NCBI GenBank assembly: GCA_963848525.1
Contig: CAWKDZ010000002.1
Location: 682,001 to 746,000, forward strand
Direction of reading: 5' to 3'
Length of the DNA: 64,000 nucleotides
Source of the DNA: JACCTU01 sp963848525
Lineage (GTDB): Bacteria > Actinomycetota > Thermoleophilia > Gaiellales > Gaiellaceae
The number at the start of each line of letters is the position of its first letter. Within the stretch, counting starts at the first letter, position 1. The position numbers were made by a program, and so were the translations under genes. Positions 1 through 7,575 of the stretch are shown here, one piece after another. Under the pieces are notes generated by a model. The model was not told the DNA's origin. It was given only the letters and a program-made list of their open reading frames with translations, and ran no database searches.

Positions 1-22
1 ACGAACGGAGTGCCAGGACGGG

Positions 23-476
23 CTATTCCCCCAGCTCGGCCACCATCACGAGGTCACCGTCGCCGTGGACCGTGCGGAAGCCGCGGCTTTCGTACAGGTG
101 CACGGCGGGGTTCGTCTTCTCGACCGAGAGGCTGAGCCGGCCGAAGCCGTCCTTGCGGCGCCCGAGCAAGCAGGGCGTCGAGGAGGCCCTTGCCGATGCC
201 CTTGCCGCGGCGAGAGGGGACGACCCCGATCGTCAGCTCGGGCGTCTGCTCGTCGACGAAGCCGAAACCGGGCTCGTCGGTCGAGTAGAGCCGGTACCAC
301 GCGGCGCCGACCGGATGGAAGTCGTCGATCGCGATCAGGCAGCGGTCGCCACCGCGGCCCCAGGCGTTCACGTAGCGCGTGATCGGCGTGTCGGTGTCGC
401 GGGAGCGCCAGTAGTAGGCGTGCCGCAGCATGTCGCGGAGGAAGCGGACGTCCTGCTGGCCCCCTTCGCGGATCAT
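23..476 (-). pseudogene. GNAT acetyltransferase, frameshifted
   Basis: GNAT-fold N-acetyltransferase that would transfer an acetyl group from acetyl-CoA; substrate unknown. The reading frame from ATG 476 carries the acetyl-CoA loop (VPSRRGKGIGKGLLDALLA) and then runs into arginine-rich nonsense. The typical GNAT C-terminus (GFGRLSLSVEKTNPAVHLYE, then SRGF) lies one base out of frame and ends at TAG 23-25. Removing one C near 157-160 restores a full-length protein of about 150 residues. The start overlaps the VOC gene stop by 4 nt, so it is the last gene of the dehydrogenase operon. Either a sequence error or a recent lesion; I favour error because several other genes show the same defect. Confidence 0.75.
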
Positions 477-814
477 TCGGTCTGCGAGACGTCCTCGCCG
501 AGCTCGATCCGGTTGCCGTCGGGGTCGACGATCTCGAGCAGGCGCATCTCGCCGTGCAGCTCGACGACGATCCCGACGTCGACGCCGTCGGCGCGGAGCC
601 GCTCGGCCTCCGATTTGACGTCGTCGACCTCGACGTGGGCCACCGCGTCGCCGTCGCTCTCGGGGTCGCCGGTCGTGAGCGCGATCTCGGCGCCGTTGCG
701 CTCGAGCCGCGACCAGCCGCCGTCCGCGTCGTAGAACATCTCCGTGAACCCGAGCTTGTCCCGGTAGAACTGACGCGCGGCGTCGAGGTCGCGGACCGAG
801 TACCAGACCGTCAC
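473..814 (-). CDS. VOC family (glyoxalase/bleomycin-resistance) protein
   Basis: Small vicinal-oxygen-chelate fold protein of 113 residues, the usual length for a single-domain member. It opens with the paired-motif start VTVWYSVRDLDAARQFYRDK and closes with LLEIVDPDGNRIELGE, which carries the C-terminal metal-ligand glutamate typical of the fold. The start is taken as GTG 814, which overlaps the E2 stop as GTGA; the longer open frame upstream is a shadow of E2. Substrate cannot be predicted. Translational coupling to the 2-oxo-acid dehydrogenase genes suggests a linked metabolic or detoxification job, but that is inference. Confidence 0.85.
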   Translation of the reverse strand: MTVWYSVRDLDAARQFYRDKLGFTEMFYDADGGWSRLERNGAEIALTTGDPESDGDAVAHVEVDDVKSEAERLRADGVDVGIVVELHGEMRLLEIVDPDGNRIELGEDVSQTE

Positions 815-2049
815 AACGCGAGCCCCGGCTCCTCGAGGAACGCCTTCACGTCCTCGAGGAAGCGTGCGCCGTCGGCGCCGTCGACCGTGCGGTGGTCGCA
901 GGTCAGGGTCACGGTCATCAGCGGTCGTGCGACGAGCTCGCCGCCGCGGACCGCCGGCCGTTCCTCCACCGACCCGACCGCGAGGATCGCGGCCTGGGGC
1001 GGGTTGAGCACGGCGACGAACTGCTGCACACCGAACATGCCGAGGTTCGAGATCGTGAAGGTGCCGTCGTCGAGGTCGCCCTGTCGCAGCTTGTTGTCGC
1101 GCGCCCGGCCGACGACCTCGGCGCGCGCGTTCGCGATCTCCTGGATCGTGAGCGCCTGCGCGTTGCGGATCACCGGGACGACGAGCCCCTGCGGCGCCGC
1201 CACGGCGATGCCGACGTTCGCGACCGGGAAGCGCTTGATCCCCTCCTCGGCGAAGTGCGCGTTGACCGCGCGGTTCCGCATCAGCGCGACCGCGCAGACC
1301 TTGGTGAGCACGTCCGAGAGCGTCGGCTTGGCGCCCTCGCCGGCGCGCTCCACCAGCTGCTCGCGGAGCGCGACGGCGCGCTCCATGTCGACGTCGATCG
1401 TGAGCTGGAAGACGGGGACCGTCCACGCCTCGGTCAGCCGCCGCGCGATCGTGCGGCGGATCGACGTGAGCGGAACGACCTCGACCTCGCCGGCCGGGAC
1501 GGCGGCTGCCGGCGCCGCTGCGGCCGGCGCTGCTTCGGCGCGCTCGACGTCCTCGGCGACGATCCGCCCCTCCGGGCCGGTGCCGCGCAGCTGGGCGAGA
1601 TCGACGCCGCGCTCGCGCGCGATCCTCCGCGCGAGCGGCGAGGCCTTGATCCTGGTTCCTCCGTCGGTGCTTCGCGTCGACGGAGGAGGACCGTTGTCCG
1701 CCGAAGCTCGTGCGCCGCGCTCGCGTTCCTCGTCCCGCGCCGGAGCTCGCGAACCTTCGGTCTGCGGTTCCTCCTTCGCCGCCGATGCGTCAGCCTCGGA
1801 GGCGACTTCTTCGCCCTGCTCGCCGATCACGGCGACCGTTTGGCCGACGGGCACCTCGCCCTCCTGCACGGCGATCTTCAGGAGCACGCCCGAGGCGTCG
1901 GCCTCGACCTCCTGCGTGACCTTGTCCGTGTCGAGCTCGTAGAGCGGCTCGCCCTTCTCGACCGCGTCGCCCTCGCTCTTCAGCCACTTGACGATCGTCC
2001 CCGACTCCATCCCCTGCCCGAGCCGCGGGAGCTTGATCTCAGTCGCCAT
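811..2049 (-). CDS. 2-oxo-acid dehydrogenase E2 (dihydrolipoamide acyltransferase)
   Basis: E2 core subunit of a 2-oxo-acid dehydrogenase complex, which moves the acyl group from lipoyl-lysine to CoA. The 412 residues hold an N-terminal lipoyl domain (lysine 43 in DTDKVTQEVEA), a peripheral-subunit-binding domain at about 132-170 (ASPLARRIARERGVDLAQLR), an Ala/Pro linker and a catalytic domain from about 190. The active site HRTVD (His386, Asp390) is intact near the C-terminus. The gene overlaps E1 beta by 11 nt. There is one lipoyl domain only. Whether it is pyruvate-, branched-chain- or acetoin-specific cannot be settled from sequence alone. No E3 gene is nearby, so E3 must be encoded elsewhere. 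Confidence 0.95.
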   Translation of the reverse strand: MATEIKLPRLGQGMESGTIVKWLKSEGDAVEKGEPLYELDTDKVTQEVEADASGVLLKIAVQEGEVPVGQTVAVIGEQGEEVASEADASAAKEEPQTEGSRAPARDEERERGARASADNGPPPSTRSTDGGTRIKASPLARRIARERGVDLAQLRGTGPEGRIVAEDVERAEAAPAAAAPAAAVPAGEVEVVPLTSIRRTIARRLTEAWTVPVFQLTIDVDMERAVALREQLVERAGEGAKPTLSDVLTKVCAVALMRNRAVNAHFAEEGIKRFPVANVGIAVAAPQGLVVPVIRNAQALTIQEIANARAEVVGRARDNKLRQGDLDDGTFTISNLGMFGVQQFVAVLNPPQAAILAVGSVEERPAVRGGELVARPLMTVTLTCDHRTVDGADGARFLEDVKAFLEEPGLAL

Positions 2050-3025
2050 TTCTCCCGACGGTCCTGTAGATCGCTTCGAGCACGTGCTCGGCGCTCGGGA
2101 CGATGAACTGCTCCATCACGGGCGCGAACGCGAGCGGCGCGAACTTCGCGCCGACGCGCTCGATCGGCGCGTCCAGCCAGTCGAACGCCTGGTACTGGAT
2201 CACCGCCGCGACCTCGGCGCCGAAGCCCATGCGCGTGACCGCCTCGTGCGTGACGACGCAGCGGTTCGTCTTCTTGACCGACTCGACGAGCGCCTCTTCG
2301 TCGAGCGGCTGGAGGGAGCGCGGGTCGACGATCTCGACGGAGACGCCGTTCTTCTCCGCCTCGAGAGCGGCCTCGACCGAGCGGTGCACCATCGGGCCCG
2401 TCGCGATCACCGTCACGTCCTCGCCCTCGCGGACGATTCGCGCCTCGCCGAGCGGGATCGGCTCGAGCTTCTCGGGGACCTCCTCCTTGACCGGGTACAG
2501 GAGGCGGTGCTCGAAGACGATCACCGGGTTGTCGTCGTAGATCGCCGACCAGAGCAGCCCGCGCACGTCGGTCGGTGTCGACGGGAACACGACCTTCAAC
2601 CCCGGGATGTGCACGAACCAGGCTTCGAGCTGCTGCGCGTGCTGCGCGCCCGGCGACCAGCCCGCGCCGCCCTGCGTGCGGATCGTCAGCGGCACCTTCA
2701 GCTGTCCGCCCGACATGTACCGGTGCTTCGCGGCCTGGTTGACGATCTGCTCGGTCGAGAGCGTGAGGAAGTCCTCGTACATGATCTCGACGACCGGGCG
2801 CATGCCCTGCATCGCGGCGCCGATGCCCGCGCCGACGATCGCCATCTCCGAGATCGGTGTGTTGCGCACGCGCTCGGGGCCGAACTCGTCGAGCAACCCG
2901 TGCGTGACGCCCATCGAGCCGCCCATCTCGGCGATGTCCTCGCCCATGATGAAGACGTCGGAGTCCTCGCGCATCGCGGTCGCGAGCGTGTCGCGGACGG
3001 CCTCGCGGTAGGTGAGCTCAGGCAT
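2039..3025 (-). CDS. 2-oxo-acid dehydrogenase E1 subunit beta
   Basis: Beta subunit of a heterotetrameric, thiamine-diphosphate-dependent E1 that decarboxylates a 2-oxo acid. Its 328 residues match the family length. Landmarks are MPELTYREAVRDTLATAM at the start, the EDIAEMGGSMGVTHGL segment, and the C-terminal transketolase domain with VIVFEHRLLYPVKEEVPEK and VVTHEAVTRMGFGAEVAA. It overlaps the E1 alpha stop by 8 nt and the E2 start by 11 nt, so translation is probably coupled. The family is AcoB/BkdA2/PdhB-like; the substrate class is uncertain. Confidence 0.95.
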   Translation of the reverse strand: MPELTYREAVRDTLATAMREDSDVFIMGEDIAEMGGSMGVTHGLLDEFGPERVRNTPISEMAIVGAGIGAAMQGMRPVVEIMYEDFLTLSTEQIVNQAAKHRYMSGGQLKVPLTIRTQGGAGWSPGAQHAQQLEAWFVHIPGLKVVFPSTPTDVRGLLWSAIYDDNPVIVFEHRLLYPVKEEVPEKLEPIPLGEARIVREGEDVTVIATGPMVHRSVEAALEAEKNGVSVEIVDPRSLQPLDEEALVESVKKTNRCVVTHEAVTRMGFGAEVAAVIQYQAFDWLDAPIERVGAKFAPLAFAPVMEQFIVPSAEHVLEAIYRTVGRNGD

Positions 3026-3989
3026 AGATGTTCTTGAGCGCGTCCTCGGGGGCGGGGTCGGTCCCGTTCTTCGCGAACTCGACCGACTCCTCGACCTCCT
3101 GGGTCACCTCCTGGTCGAGCTGCTCCCAGTCCGCGTCGGGAACGCTGAGGCGCTCGCGCAGCTTCGTGATCGGGTCCTGCGTCTCGCGCAGGTCCTGGAG
3201 CTCGCCCTTCGGGCGGTACACCTGTGGATCGCCGACGTAGTGGCCGACGAGCCGGAACGTGTCGCAGACGAGCAGCACCGGCCCCTCCCCGCCGCGCGCG
3301 TGCTCGATCGCGTTCGAGGCGGCCTCGTAGACGGCTTCGATGTCCTGGCCGTCGACCTTGAGCGAATGCATCCCGTACGCGACCGCGCGCTGCGTGAAGT
3401 CGGTGATCGGGGAGTGCTGCTTGTTCGGCGTCGATTCCGCCCACCAGTTGTTCTCGAGGCAGAAGACCGCCGGCACCTGCCAGAGCTGCGCGAGGTTGAG
3501 CGACTCGTGGAACGTGCCGATGTTGGTCGCGCCGTCCCCGAAGAACGCGAGGGCGACGCGCGACTCGTCGCGGAACTTGAACGCGAGTGCCGCGCCGACG
3601 ATCGCCGGCAACCCGCCGCCGACCACGGCGTTCGCCCCGAGGTTGCCGCGCTCGACGTCGTAGAGATGCATCGAGCCGCCGTAGCCGCGCGAGCAGCCTT
3701 CGAGCTTCCCGTACAGCTCCGCCATCAACGCGTTCGGGGAGGTTCCGCGCGCCAGGGTGTGGCCGTGGGCACGGTGCGTCGACGCGATTACGTCTTCCTC
3801 TTCGAGCGCCGCGCAGACGCCGACCGCGACGGCCTCCTGGCCGATCGCGACGTGCAGGAAGCCCGGCAGCTCGCCCGCGCGGAAGCGCTCTTCGACCTTC
3901 TCCTCGAAGCGCCGGATCAGCAGCATCTCGCGTAGAAAGTCGCGCAGCCGGTCCTCGCTCAACCCCTTCCTGGCCTCGACTTTCGCCAC
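3018..3989 (-). CDS. 2-oxo-acid dehydrogenase E1 subunit alpha
   Basis: Alpha subunit of the ThDP-dependent E1 and first gene of the operon. The ThDP-Mg motif runs from GDGATNIGTFHESLNLA to ENNWW, preceded by THRAHGHTLARG, the channel-loop histidine region. The start chosen is GTG 3989 (VAKVEARKGLSEDRLRDF), giving 323 residues; the open frame continues upstream but only as a shadow of the divergent gene. A TACACT element lies exactly 7 nt before this GTG with no Shine-Dalgarno sequence, which supports both the start and leaderless transcription. The C-terminal LVGHYVGDPQVYRPKGEL resembles acetoin-dehydrogenase-type E1 alpha, but function should be read as generic. Confidence 0.93.
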   Translation of the reverse strand: MAKVEARKGLSEDRLRDFLREMLLIRRFEEKVEERFRAGELPGFLHVAIGQEAVAVGVCAALEEEDVIASTHRAHGHTLARGTSPNALMAELYGKLEGCSRGYGGSMHLYDVERGNLGANAVVGGGLPAIVGAALAFKFRDESRVALAFFGDGATNIGTFHESLNLAQLWQVPAVFCLENNWWAESTPNKQHSPITDFTQRAVAYGMHSLKVDGQDIEAVYEAASNAIEHARGGEGPVLLVCDTFRLVGHYVGDPQVYRPKGELQDLRETQDPITKLRERLSVPDADWEQLDQEVTQEVEESVEFAKNGTDPAPEDALKNIYA

Positions 3990-3996
3990 GGGCGCC

Positions 3997-4006
3997 AGTG
4001 TACGCT
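3997..4006. promoter_or_regulatory. overlapping divergent -10 elements
   Basis: The ten bases AGTGTACGCT contain TACACT on the minus strand (3997-4002) and TACGCT on the plus strand (4001-4006). Each lies 7 nt from a start codon, GTG 3989 on one side and TTG 4014 on the other, and neither gene has a Shine-Dalgarno sequence. This is the arrangement expected of two leaderless promoters facing away from each other. Confidence 0.6.
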
Positions 4007-4013
4007 GCCCCCC

Positions 4014-4655
4014 TTGGCACTTGCCGACGACTTCCGCGCGTCGCTGCGGCAGCTGCCCGACGACTGGGGCGATGCTCGCTTCACGCTGCGTTTCGGCGAC
4101 GCCGCCCGCGCCGCCCGCGCGGCCGCCGCGCTCGGCGGCATCAACCCTGGACGACACGACGAGACCGTCCGCTTCCACACGACGCGACGCGGCGCGGGCC
4201 AGGGGCCGGACGCAGTCGCACGGGCGCTCAAGCGAATCGACCGGCAGCGCCTGGGCGGCGAGCTCGCGCTCGTGTCGAGCGACCGCGCCGAACCCGTGCC
4301 CGAGACGAAGCGGGCGACGCTGACCGCGGCGTGGGACGCGGCCGTCGCGGGTCTCCCGTCCGACTGGAGCGACGTGTACGCCGAGCTCGAGCTGACGTCG
4401 AGCGACCACCTCGAGCGCGCTGCCCTGCTGATGGCGCCGACGAACCCTGCGCGCTACGGCGACGAGCCGGGCTTCCGCTTCCGCTGCGCGCGCAGATTCG
4501 GGTACGGCGCGGCGCCGGAGATGGTGCGCCGCTGCCTCCAGCGGATGGACGAGGAAGGGATCCGTGGGGAGGCGCGGATCCTGCGCGCGCTCTCCGACAC
4601 GCAGCCGTGGAGCACGCAGGGACCGGTGTGGTACGTCGGCGGGAAGAGCGTCTGA
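4014..4655 (+). CDS. conserved hypothetical protein with internal duplication
   Basis: No recognised family. The 213 residues consist of two similar halves. Half one (about 10-95) runs from LPDDWGDARFTLRF through INPGRHDETVRFHTTRRGAG to ALKRIDRQRLGGELALVSS. Half two (about 118-203) runs from LPSDWSDVYAELEL through TNPARYGDEPGFRFRCARRF to CLQRMDEEGIRGEARILRAL. It is soluble, with no signal peptide or membrane span. The start is TTG 4014, 7 nt after a TACGCT element. The stop overlaps the next ATG by one base (TGATG), so the two genes are probably co-expressed. Alpha/beta composition is suggested; function unknown. Confidence 0.75.
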   Translation: MALADDFRASLRQLPDDWGDARFTLRFGDAARAARAAAALGGINPGRHDETVRFHTTRRGAGQGPDAVARALKRIDRQRLGGELALVSSDRAEPVPETKRATLTAAWDAAVAGLPSDWSDVYAELELTSSDHLERAALLMAPTNPARYGDEPGFRFRCARRFGYGAAPEMVRRCLQRMDEEGIRGEARILRALSDTQPWSTQGPVWYVGGKSV

Positions 4656-4942
4656 TGGCCGACCCCGTCGCGTGGCTCGTGATCGAAACGGGCTGGGAGG
4701 TCGTCGGCAGCGACGGCGAGCGGCTCGGCGAGGTACAGGAGGTGATCGGCGACACGAACGCCGACATCTTCGACGGGCTCTCCGTCTCGACGGGCCTGCT
4801 GAAGAAGCCGAAGTACGTCGCCTCGGAGCGCGTCGGCGTGATCGTCGAGGGGCGCGTCGCGCTCGACCTCGCCAAGGACGACTTCGAACGGCTCGACGAG
4901 TACGACGAGCCGCCCCCCAGCGAGCGCTTCCTAGCGCCCTAG
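4655..4942 (+). CDS. PRC-barrel-like (DUF2171-type) small protein
   Basis: A 95-residue soluble protein. The pattern WEVVGSDGERLGEVQEVIGD followed by a short strand-rich middle and YVASERVGVIVEGRVALDL is typical of PRC-barrel/DUF2171 proteins, small beta barrels often found as RNA-maturation or stress accessory modules. The start ATG 4655 overlaps the upstream stop. The last four bases overlap the end of convergent argR. The family assignment is by pattern only and the specific role is unknown. Confidence 0.75.
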   Translation: MADPVAWLVIETGWEVVGSDGERLGEVQEVIGDTNADIFDGLSVSTGLLKKPKYVASERVGVIVEGRVALDLAKDDFERLDEYDEPPPSERFLAP

Positions 4943-5409
4943 CCGAGAGCGGCAGCCAGCTCTCGCGCCAGCGCCGTGGCGTCGCGTGCGTTCTTTGCGA
5001 TCACGAGGCACGTGTCGTCGCCGGCGAGCGTGCCGACGATCAGCTCGTGCTCGACACGGTCGAGCGCGCGGGCGATCGCCGGCGCGGAGCCGAGCTCGGA
5101 GTGGACGACGACGATGTTCTGCGCCGCGCGCGCGCTGCGGCCGAACTCGGCGAGGACGCGCGCGAGCGCCTCCGCGGGATCGGTGCGCCGCGCGTCTGGC
5201 AGGACGTAACGCGGTCGTCCGAGCGGGTCGTGCGTCTTCTCGAGCCGGAGCTCGCGGAGATCGCGGGAGACCGTCGCCTGGGTCACGTGGCAGCCCGCCT
5301 CGGCCAGCGCCGCCAGGAGCTCGAACTGCGTGCCGATTCGCTTCCGGGTGACGAGGCTCGCGATCAGGCGCTGCCGTTCCGCCTTGCCGGGCGACGCCTC
5401 GTTCTGCAT
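4939..5409 (-). CDS. argR: arginine repressor ArgR
   Basis: Hexameric arginine-responsive repressor of arginine biosynthesis and catabolism genes. The N-terminal winged helix carries the recognition segment CHVTQATVSRDLRELRL. The C-terminal arginine-binding/oligomerisation domain includes GTLAGDDTCLVIA, with the GT..GDDT signature. With start ATG 5409 the protein is 156 residues, the family norm. An earlier in-frame ATG at 5463 is less likely because it would place the operator and -10 inside the gene. No arg biosynthesis genes adjoin it, so it acts in trans on targets outside the window and probably on itself. Confidence 0.95.
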   Translation of the reverse strand: MQNEASPGKAERQRLIASLVTRKRIGTQFELLAALAEAGCHVTQATVSRDLRELRLEKTHDPLGRPRYVLPDARRTDPAEALARVLAEFGRSARAAQNIVVVHSELGSAPAIARALDRVEHELIVGTLAGDDTCLVIAKNARDATALARELAAALG

Positions 5410-5418
5410 ACGGATGCA
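5405..5418. promoter_or_regulatory. ARG-box-like operator at argR start
   Basis: TGCATACGGATGCA is an inverted repeat (TGCAT-N4-ATGCA) overlapping the argR start codon. It lies just downstream of a minus-strand -10 candidate TAGAAA (5420-5425), so it would cover the transcription start. Actinobacterial ArgR operators are built on the same TGCAT/ATGCA half-sites. Autoregulation is inferred. Confidence 0.6.
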
Positions 5419-5505
5419 TTTTCTACCGGTGCCTGACCGGCCGTGCGCCCACTCGAAACGCACTCACCACGTTTGTGTCGCTCCGGGGCCGGATAGGACC
5501 GGCTC

Positions 5506-5634
5506 ATGCTGCGCAAGCTCATGTGGACCGGCCTCTACGCCGCGCTCGGGGCCCTCGCGACGATGGCCTCGCGCCGCGCCGCCTCACAGATCTGGCGGGT
5601 CGCGACCGGCGAGCAACCGCCGATCAAGAAGTGA
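5506..5634 (+). CDS. small hydrophobic protein, first gene of the YihY cassette
   Basis: A 42-residue protein, MLRKLMWTGLYAALGALATM followed by SRRAASQIWRVATGEQ. It has one predicted membrane helix (about 6-22) and a basic tail. Length and the arrangement of helix plus SRRAA/IWR resemble DUF4235-type small membrane proteins, which commonly precede holin-like and YihY genes in actinobacteria. Its TGA overlaps the GTG of the next gene (GTGA), which supports its being real. A weak TAGGAC element lies 6 nt before the ATG. Function unknown. Confidence 0.6.
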   Translation: MLRKLMWTGLYAALGALATMASRRAASQIWRVATGEQPPIKK

Positions 5635-5987
5635 CGACCAAGGCCGACCAGCTGGTCGACCGCGGCGCCGACAAGCTCGAGCGGCTCTCCGAGCGCACGG
5701 CCGCCCAGGGAGGCGTGAAGGCGAAGCTGTCGGACGAGCTCGCCGACGACGCCGCGTTCCTGCGTAAGCTCAAGCCCAGCTTGATGGCCGCGCGAGCGAA
5801 GGGCGACATGCCGACGAACGAGCCGCCGGGCGAGCCGCGCCGCGCGCCCGCCGGCCCGCAGCTCGGCAAACGCCCGCGGCGACGCAGCGGCCCGAGCCCG
5901 TGGCTCGTGGTCGGGGCGGCGCTCGCGGCCGGCGTCCTGGCAGCCAAAGCCCTCGACTGGACAGGCCATGCCTACCCGCGGGGCTAG
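5631..5987 (+). CDS. hypothetical protein with C-terminal membrane helix
   Basis: A 118-residue protein of unknown function. The first half is charged and helix-forming (KADQLVDRGADKLERLSERT), followed by a Pro/Arg-rich linker and a single membrane span near the C-terminus (WLVVGAALAAGVLAAKALDW). GTG 5631 is preferred because it overlaps the preceding stop by 4 nt; the frame remains open further upstream, but that part is a shadow. It overlaps the holin-like gene by 20 nt. The architecture suggests a membrane-anchored scaffold working with the neighbouring small membrane proteins. Confidence 0.7.
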   Translation: MTTKADQLVDRGADKLERLSERTAAQGGVKAKLSDELADDAAFLRKLKPSLMAARAKGDMPTNEPPGEPRRAPAGPQLGKRPRRRSGPSPWLVVGAALAAGVLAAKALDWTGHAYPRG

Positions 5988-6366
5988 CGCGAACGGCAGC
6001 GTCGGCCTCGGCGCCGCCGTCAAGGAGGTGTCGGAGCGCGCGAGCGCGCTCGTCCGCCTCGAGCTCGAGCTGGCGTCGCTCGAGCTGAAGAACAAGGTCG
6101 CGGCGCTTGGAATCGGCATCGGGCTCGCGGTCGGCGCGGCTGTGTTCGGGCTTTTCGCGCTCGGCTTCCTGCTCGCGACCGCCGCGGCCGGTCTGGCGAC
6201 GTTCCTCGACACCTGGCTGGCGCTCCTGATCGTGGCTCTCTTCCTGGTGGTGCTCACCGCGGTGCTCGGCCTGCTCGCGCAGCGCTCGATCAAGAAGGGG
6301 ACGCCGCCGGTGCCGAAACAGGCGATCGAGGAGGCGAAGATGACGACGGCGGCGTTGAAGAGCTGA
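5968..6366 (+). CDS. phage-holin-3-6-like (PF07332-type) membrane protein
   Basis: A 132-residue protein with an amphipathic N-terminal helix (VSERASALVRLELELASLEL) and two long hydrophobic segments at about 45-75 and 82-105. This is the layout of the putative actinobacterial superfamily III holin family PF07332. Despite the name, members are chromosomal envelope proteins, and there is no phage context here. It overlaps the previous gene by 20 nt and the next by 1 nt. It is probably an envelope or stress protein acting with the DUF3618-like and YihY products. Confidence 0.8.
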   Translation: MPTRGASANGSVGLGAAVKEVSERASALVRLELELASLELKNKVAALGIGIGLAVGAAVFGLFALGFLLATAAAGLATFLDTWLALLIVALFLVVLTAVLGLLAQRSIKKGTPPVPKQAIEEAKMTTAALKS

Positions 6367-6641
6367 TGGCTACGAACACGACCCGCACGATGGCGGACGT
6401 GCGCCGCGAGATCGAGGCGGAGCGCGAGCAACTCGCCACCGCCGTCGAGCAGCTGCGCGAGGCCGCAGACGTGACGGCAATGATGCGCGCGAAGCTGCCC
6501 GCGATCGCTGCCGGCGCGGCCGGCGCCGGCTTCTTCTTCGCGGGCGGGATCGGCGCGACGATGCGCCTCCTGGCCAGGCATAGCCGCGAAGGGAGAACGA
6601 AGGCAAGAGCCGGGCGCTTCACGCTTGTCGACCGCGGCTGA
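6366..6641 (+). CDS. DUF3618-like small membrane protein
   Basis: A 91-residue protein. The N-terminal segment TMADVRREIEAEREQLATAV followed by EQLREAADV is the coiled, charged motif found at the start of DUF3618 proteins. One glycine/alanine-rich hydrophobic segment (about 42-62) follows, then a basic tail. ATG 6366 overlaps the previous stop by one base, and the 3' end overlaps the YihY gene by 17 nt. Function is unknown; conserved adjacency to holin-like and YihY genes suggests envelope maintenance. Confidence 0.75.
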   Translation: MATNTTRTMADVRREIEAEREQLATAVEQLREAADVTAMMRAKLPAIAAGAAGAGFFFAGGIGATMRLLARHSREGRTKARAGRFTLVDRG

Positions 6642-7572
6642 GCGTCCCCTCGCTGACGTCGGGCGGGTTCCCTCTGGCCCGCACCGGCTGTCGCCGCGCG
6701 AGTGGCTCCAGGCCCTCAAGCGCACGGGCAAGCAGTTCCTCGCGGACGACTGCATGGGGCTGTCGCAGCAGGTCGCGTTCAGCTCCCTGCTCGCGTTCTT
6801 CCCGAGCGTGATCCTGATGGTCGGCCTGCTCGGGCTGATCGGCGCGTTCGAAGAGCTGAAGGAGTTCCTGGGCACCGTCGCGCCAGGTGCGGTGATCGAC
6901 GCGGTCGAGCTCGCGGAAGAGACGGCCGCAGGCAACAAGAGCACCTCGACCGTCGCGTTCGTGATCGGGCTGTTCGTCGCCGTCTGGGCGGCCAGCGGCG
7001 CGATGAACTCGGTGATCAAGTCGGTCAACCGCGCCTACGACCGGGTGGAGACCCGACCGTTCTGGAAGGTGCGGATCTACGCGATCCTGCTCGTGTTCGC
7101 GAGCGGCTTCACGACCGCGGCGCTCTTCCTGCTGATCGTCTTCGGCGGCCCGCTGGGCGAGGCGATCGCAGACAAGGCCAACCTCGGCTCGGCCTGGAGC
7201 TGGATCTGGGGGCTGCTCCGCTGGCCGCTCGCGTTCGTCGGCGTCCTCGTCTTCTTCGCGATCGTCTATTTCCTCGCGCCGAACGCCGACCAGCGCAACT
7301 GGAGGTGGGTGACGCCCGGCTCGCTCCTCGGCGCGGTGCTGTGGCTCGTGCTCTCGGGGTTGTTCGCGCTCTACACGAGCTTCTCGGACTCGTACGACAA
7401 GACGTACGGCTCGCTCGCCGGCGGGATCATCCTCCTGCTCTGGCTGAACTACTCCGCGATGGCGCTGCTCTTCGGGGCGGAGCTGAACTCGGAGCTCGAC
7501 CGGCAGGCCGACATCCACGCCTCGGGCGGGCCGCGCGCGGGCCTGATCGACCACGCAAGGCGCACTCGCTAG
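6625..7572 (+). CDS. YihY/BrkB family inner-membrane protein
   Basis: A 315-residue integral membrane protein of the YihY/BrkB (formerly RNase BN) family. Six hydrophobic spans are visible. Family landmarks include SQQVAFSSLLAFFPSVILM, the central AASGAMNSVIKSVNRAYD, and the C-terminal DSYDKTYGSLAGGIILLLWL followed by NYSAMALLFGAELNSEL. The start is TTG 6625, inside the preceding gene, so translation is probably coupled. The biochemical function of the family is not established; the old RNase label is wrong. It ends 3 bases before the convergent cupredoxin gene. Confidence 0.92.
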   Translation: MSTAAERPLADVGRVPSGPHRLSPREWLQALKRTGKQFLADDCMGLSQQVAFSSLLAFFPSVILMVGLLGLIGAFEELKEFLGTVAPGAVIDAVELAEETAAGNKSTSTVAFVIGLFVAVWAASGAMNSVIKSVNRAYDRVETRPFWKVRIYAILLVFASGFTTAALFLLIVFGGPLGEAIADKANLGSAWSWIWGLLRWPLAFVGVLVFFAIVYFLAPNADQRNWRWVTPGSLLGAVLWLVLSGLFALYTSFSDSYDKTYGSLAGGIILLLWLNYSAMALLFGAELNSELDRQADIHASGGPRAGLIDHARRTR

Positions 7573-7575
7573 CCG

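Noticed and set aside
5968..6366. Prophage remnant because of holin similarity
   Set aside because: The family is a chromosomal actinobacterial membrane protein, the flanks are host genes, and no other phage gene is present.
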